In this document: positions 63,093 to 64,000 of the stretch, piece by piece
Position numbering within the stretch: position 1 is the first letter of the stretch
How the letters are laid out: every line of letters starts with the position of its first letter
NCBI GenBank assembly: GCA_963575745.1
Contig: CAUYUJ010016156.1
Location: forward strand, 51,001 to 115,000
Direction: 5' to 3'
Source of the DNA: Prorocentrum cordatum
Lineage: Eukaryota > Sar > Dinophyceae > Prorocentrales > Prorocentraceae
DNA length: 64,000 nucleotides
Translations under genes and position numbers: made by a program
The notes under the pieces: model-generated
Database searches by the model: none
The model's input: the letters and a program-made list of their open reading frames with translations, nothing else
Told to the model about the DNA's origin: nothing

Positions 63093-63325
63093 GGTGGTGG
63101 TGGTGGTGGTGGAGCCGTTGGGGGTCATGTCCGAATCGCCTGTAGAGGGACAGGACCGACTTACCACAAGCATCACCGCGCGCCTCTGGGCGACGGCTCT
63201 CCCGCTCTCGGCCCTCTCCGGGCACCTCCTGGGAGCCTCTTGCGGCAGAAAGGGCCCCGCCTCCTCCCCCAAGAGGCCCGACGCGGGCTCGGACGACGAC
63301 GGCGACCCCGACGACCACGATGATT

Positions 63326-63487
63326 GGCGGCGCGCAGAGGGGGGGTAGGGGGAGGGGGGAAGGCTTCTTAGAAGCACCCCTGCTTCTCAGAAGGCGCGGG
63401 CCTTGTCCACAAATGTGAGGCCAGCGCCTTCTAAGAAGCAGCCTCCTTCTAGGAAGCCTTCCCCCTACCCCCCCTTTGCGCGCCGCC
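63326..63487. mobile_element. Foldback element family H, intact
   Basis: Outer arms GGCGGCGCGCAGAGGGGGGG and CCCCCCCTTTGCGCGCCGCC, inner arms GGAAGGCTTCTTAGAAGC and GCGCCTTCTAAGAAGCAG, with a loop around 63405-63420. The whole 162 bp can fold on itself. A truncated copy is at 43520-43633. Confidence 0.85.
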
Positions 63488-63607
63488 AAGAGGAGCAATA
63501 CGGCCAAGACCACGCCGGCCCTCTCCTCGGGAGCTTCCCCGAGGAACAGGCAGGCGTGGGCACCAGGCCGGTCTGGGTGAACCTGGGTCCCTCCAGTGGA
63601 AGCCTGG

Positions 63608-63660
63608 CCATCGCTCGGGCGTCCATTCCCCTTGTTTGCTTCGGTTTCGTGCGTGGCTTC
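63608..63660. mobile_element. Family D element, left half only
   Basis: GCCATCGCTCGGGCGTCCAT ... TTTCGTGCGTGGCTTC, then cut by (TCC)n (63660-63717). A second copy starts immediately after the tract. Confidence 0.75.
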
Positions 63661-63718
63661 TCCTCCTCCTCCTCCTCCTCCTCCTCCTCCTCCTGCTCCT
63701 CCTCCTCCTCCTCCTCTT

Positions 63719-63846
63719 GCCATCGCTCGGACGTCCATTCCCTGTGTGTTCGTCGGTGTCGTGCGCGGCTTTTTTCGCAGGACGACCCAGGATGCTCCTG
63801 AATCATCCCCCCGCCGAGGAACAGTGCGCACGTCCGAGCGATACCA
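63719..63846. mobile_element. Miniature inverted-repeat element family D
   Basis: GCCATCGCTCGGACGTCCAT ... GCGCACGTCCGAGCGATACC. Confidence 0.83.
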
Positions 63847-63956
63847 GGAAACAGGTCATCCATGCCCGGCCGGCAGCCGTTCCAGCGGCCGACGCGAGAT
63901 CCCTCGGCCCGCCCTTCGTCCCCCCCCGCACACCAGAAGAGCCCCCGAGCATCTCT

Positions 63957-64000
63957 GAAGGGGCCCTGGGACACACAAATAAATACACACTAATAGAAGG
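63957..64000 (+). mobile_element. Dispersed element family I, cut by window end
   Basis: GAAGGGGCCCTGGGACACAC then AAATAAATACACACTAATA, matching the left end of 40511-40674. Confidence 0.75.

Overview
This window looks like nuclear DNA of a dinoflagellate, possibly a Prorocentrum-like species; the genus is a guess. Three things point there. (1) A nearly exact copy of the dinoflagellate trans-spliced leader is fused to the 5' end of a minus-strand gene at about 15.8 kb. (2) Dinoflagellate-style pentatricopeptide (PPR) units with the signature SACEKGEQWQRALALLSEM recur along the minus strand. (3) TTTAGGG heptads occur near 54.8 kb. The sequence is GC-rich and gene-poor, and most of it is simple repeats, satellites and miniature mobile elements. 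Nearly all long open reading frames here are repeat artefacts.

Layout. 0-3.6 kb: tandem repeats, (CAT)n, and a 14-unit array of about 103 bp. 3.6-8.3 kb: a mosaic of dispersed repeats plus a 177-bp inverted-repeat element. 8.8-12.7 kb: (TCC)n/(GGA)n/(GTC)n tracts and a second, inverted array of the 103-bp satellite. 13-16 kb: the spliced-leader-tagged retrogene, bracketed by two (TGTGTC)n tracts. 16-25 kb: (CAT)n tracts, a 73-bp array, several miniature elements and one copy of a roughly 1-kb (AAC)n-flanked element. 25-57 kb: a minus-strand series of PPR cassettes at 26.0, 27.0, 29.0, 34.3, 40.2, 45.3, 50.0, 51.4 (empty site) and 56.8 kb, separated by intron-like DNA full of degenerate CTTGGGGCC repeats, minisatellites and miniature elements. 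A small plus-strand gene candidate at 46.4-46.7 kb seems to contain a 31-nt hairpin intron. 57-64 kb: two tandem copies of the 1-kb element, a 10-bp satellite, large (GGA)n tracts and more miniature elements.

The PPR units could be exons of one or more large minus-strand genes for organelle RNA-binding proteins. However, they share identical flanking sequence, and several carry stops or frameshifts. At least some are therefore decayed or dispersed copies. The most notable structural content is a set of about eleven families of short inverted-repeat or foldback elements (43-270 bp). Target-site duplications of 8-10 bp are clear for two families, with a longer flanking direct repeat in a third. 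No tRNA, rRNA, CRISPR array, transposase or reverse transcriptase was recognised.
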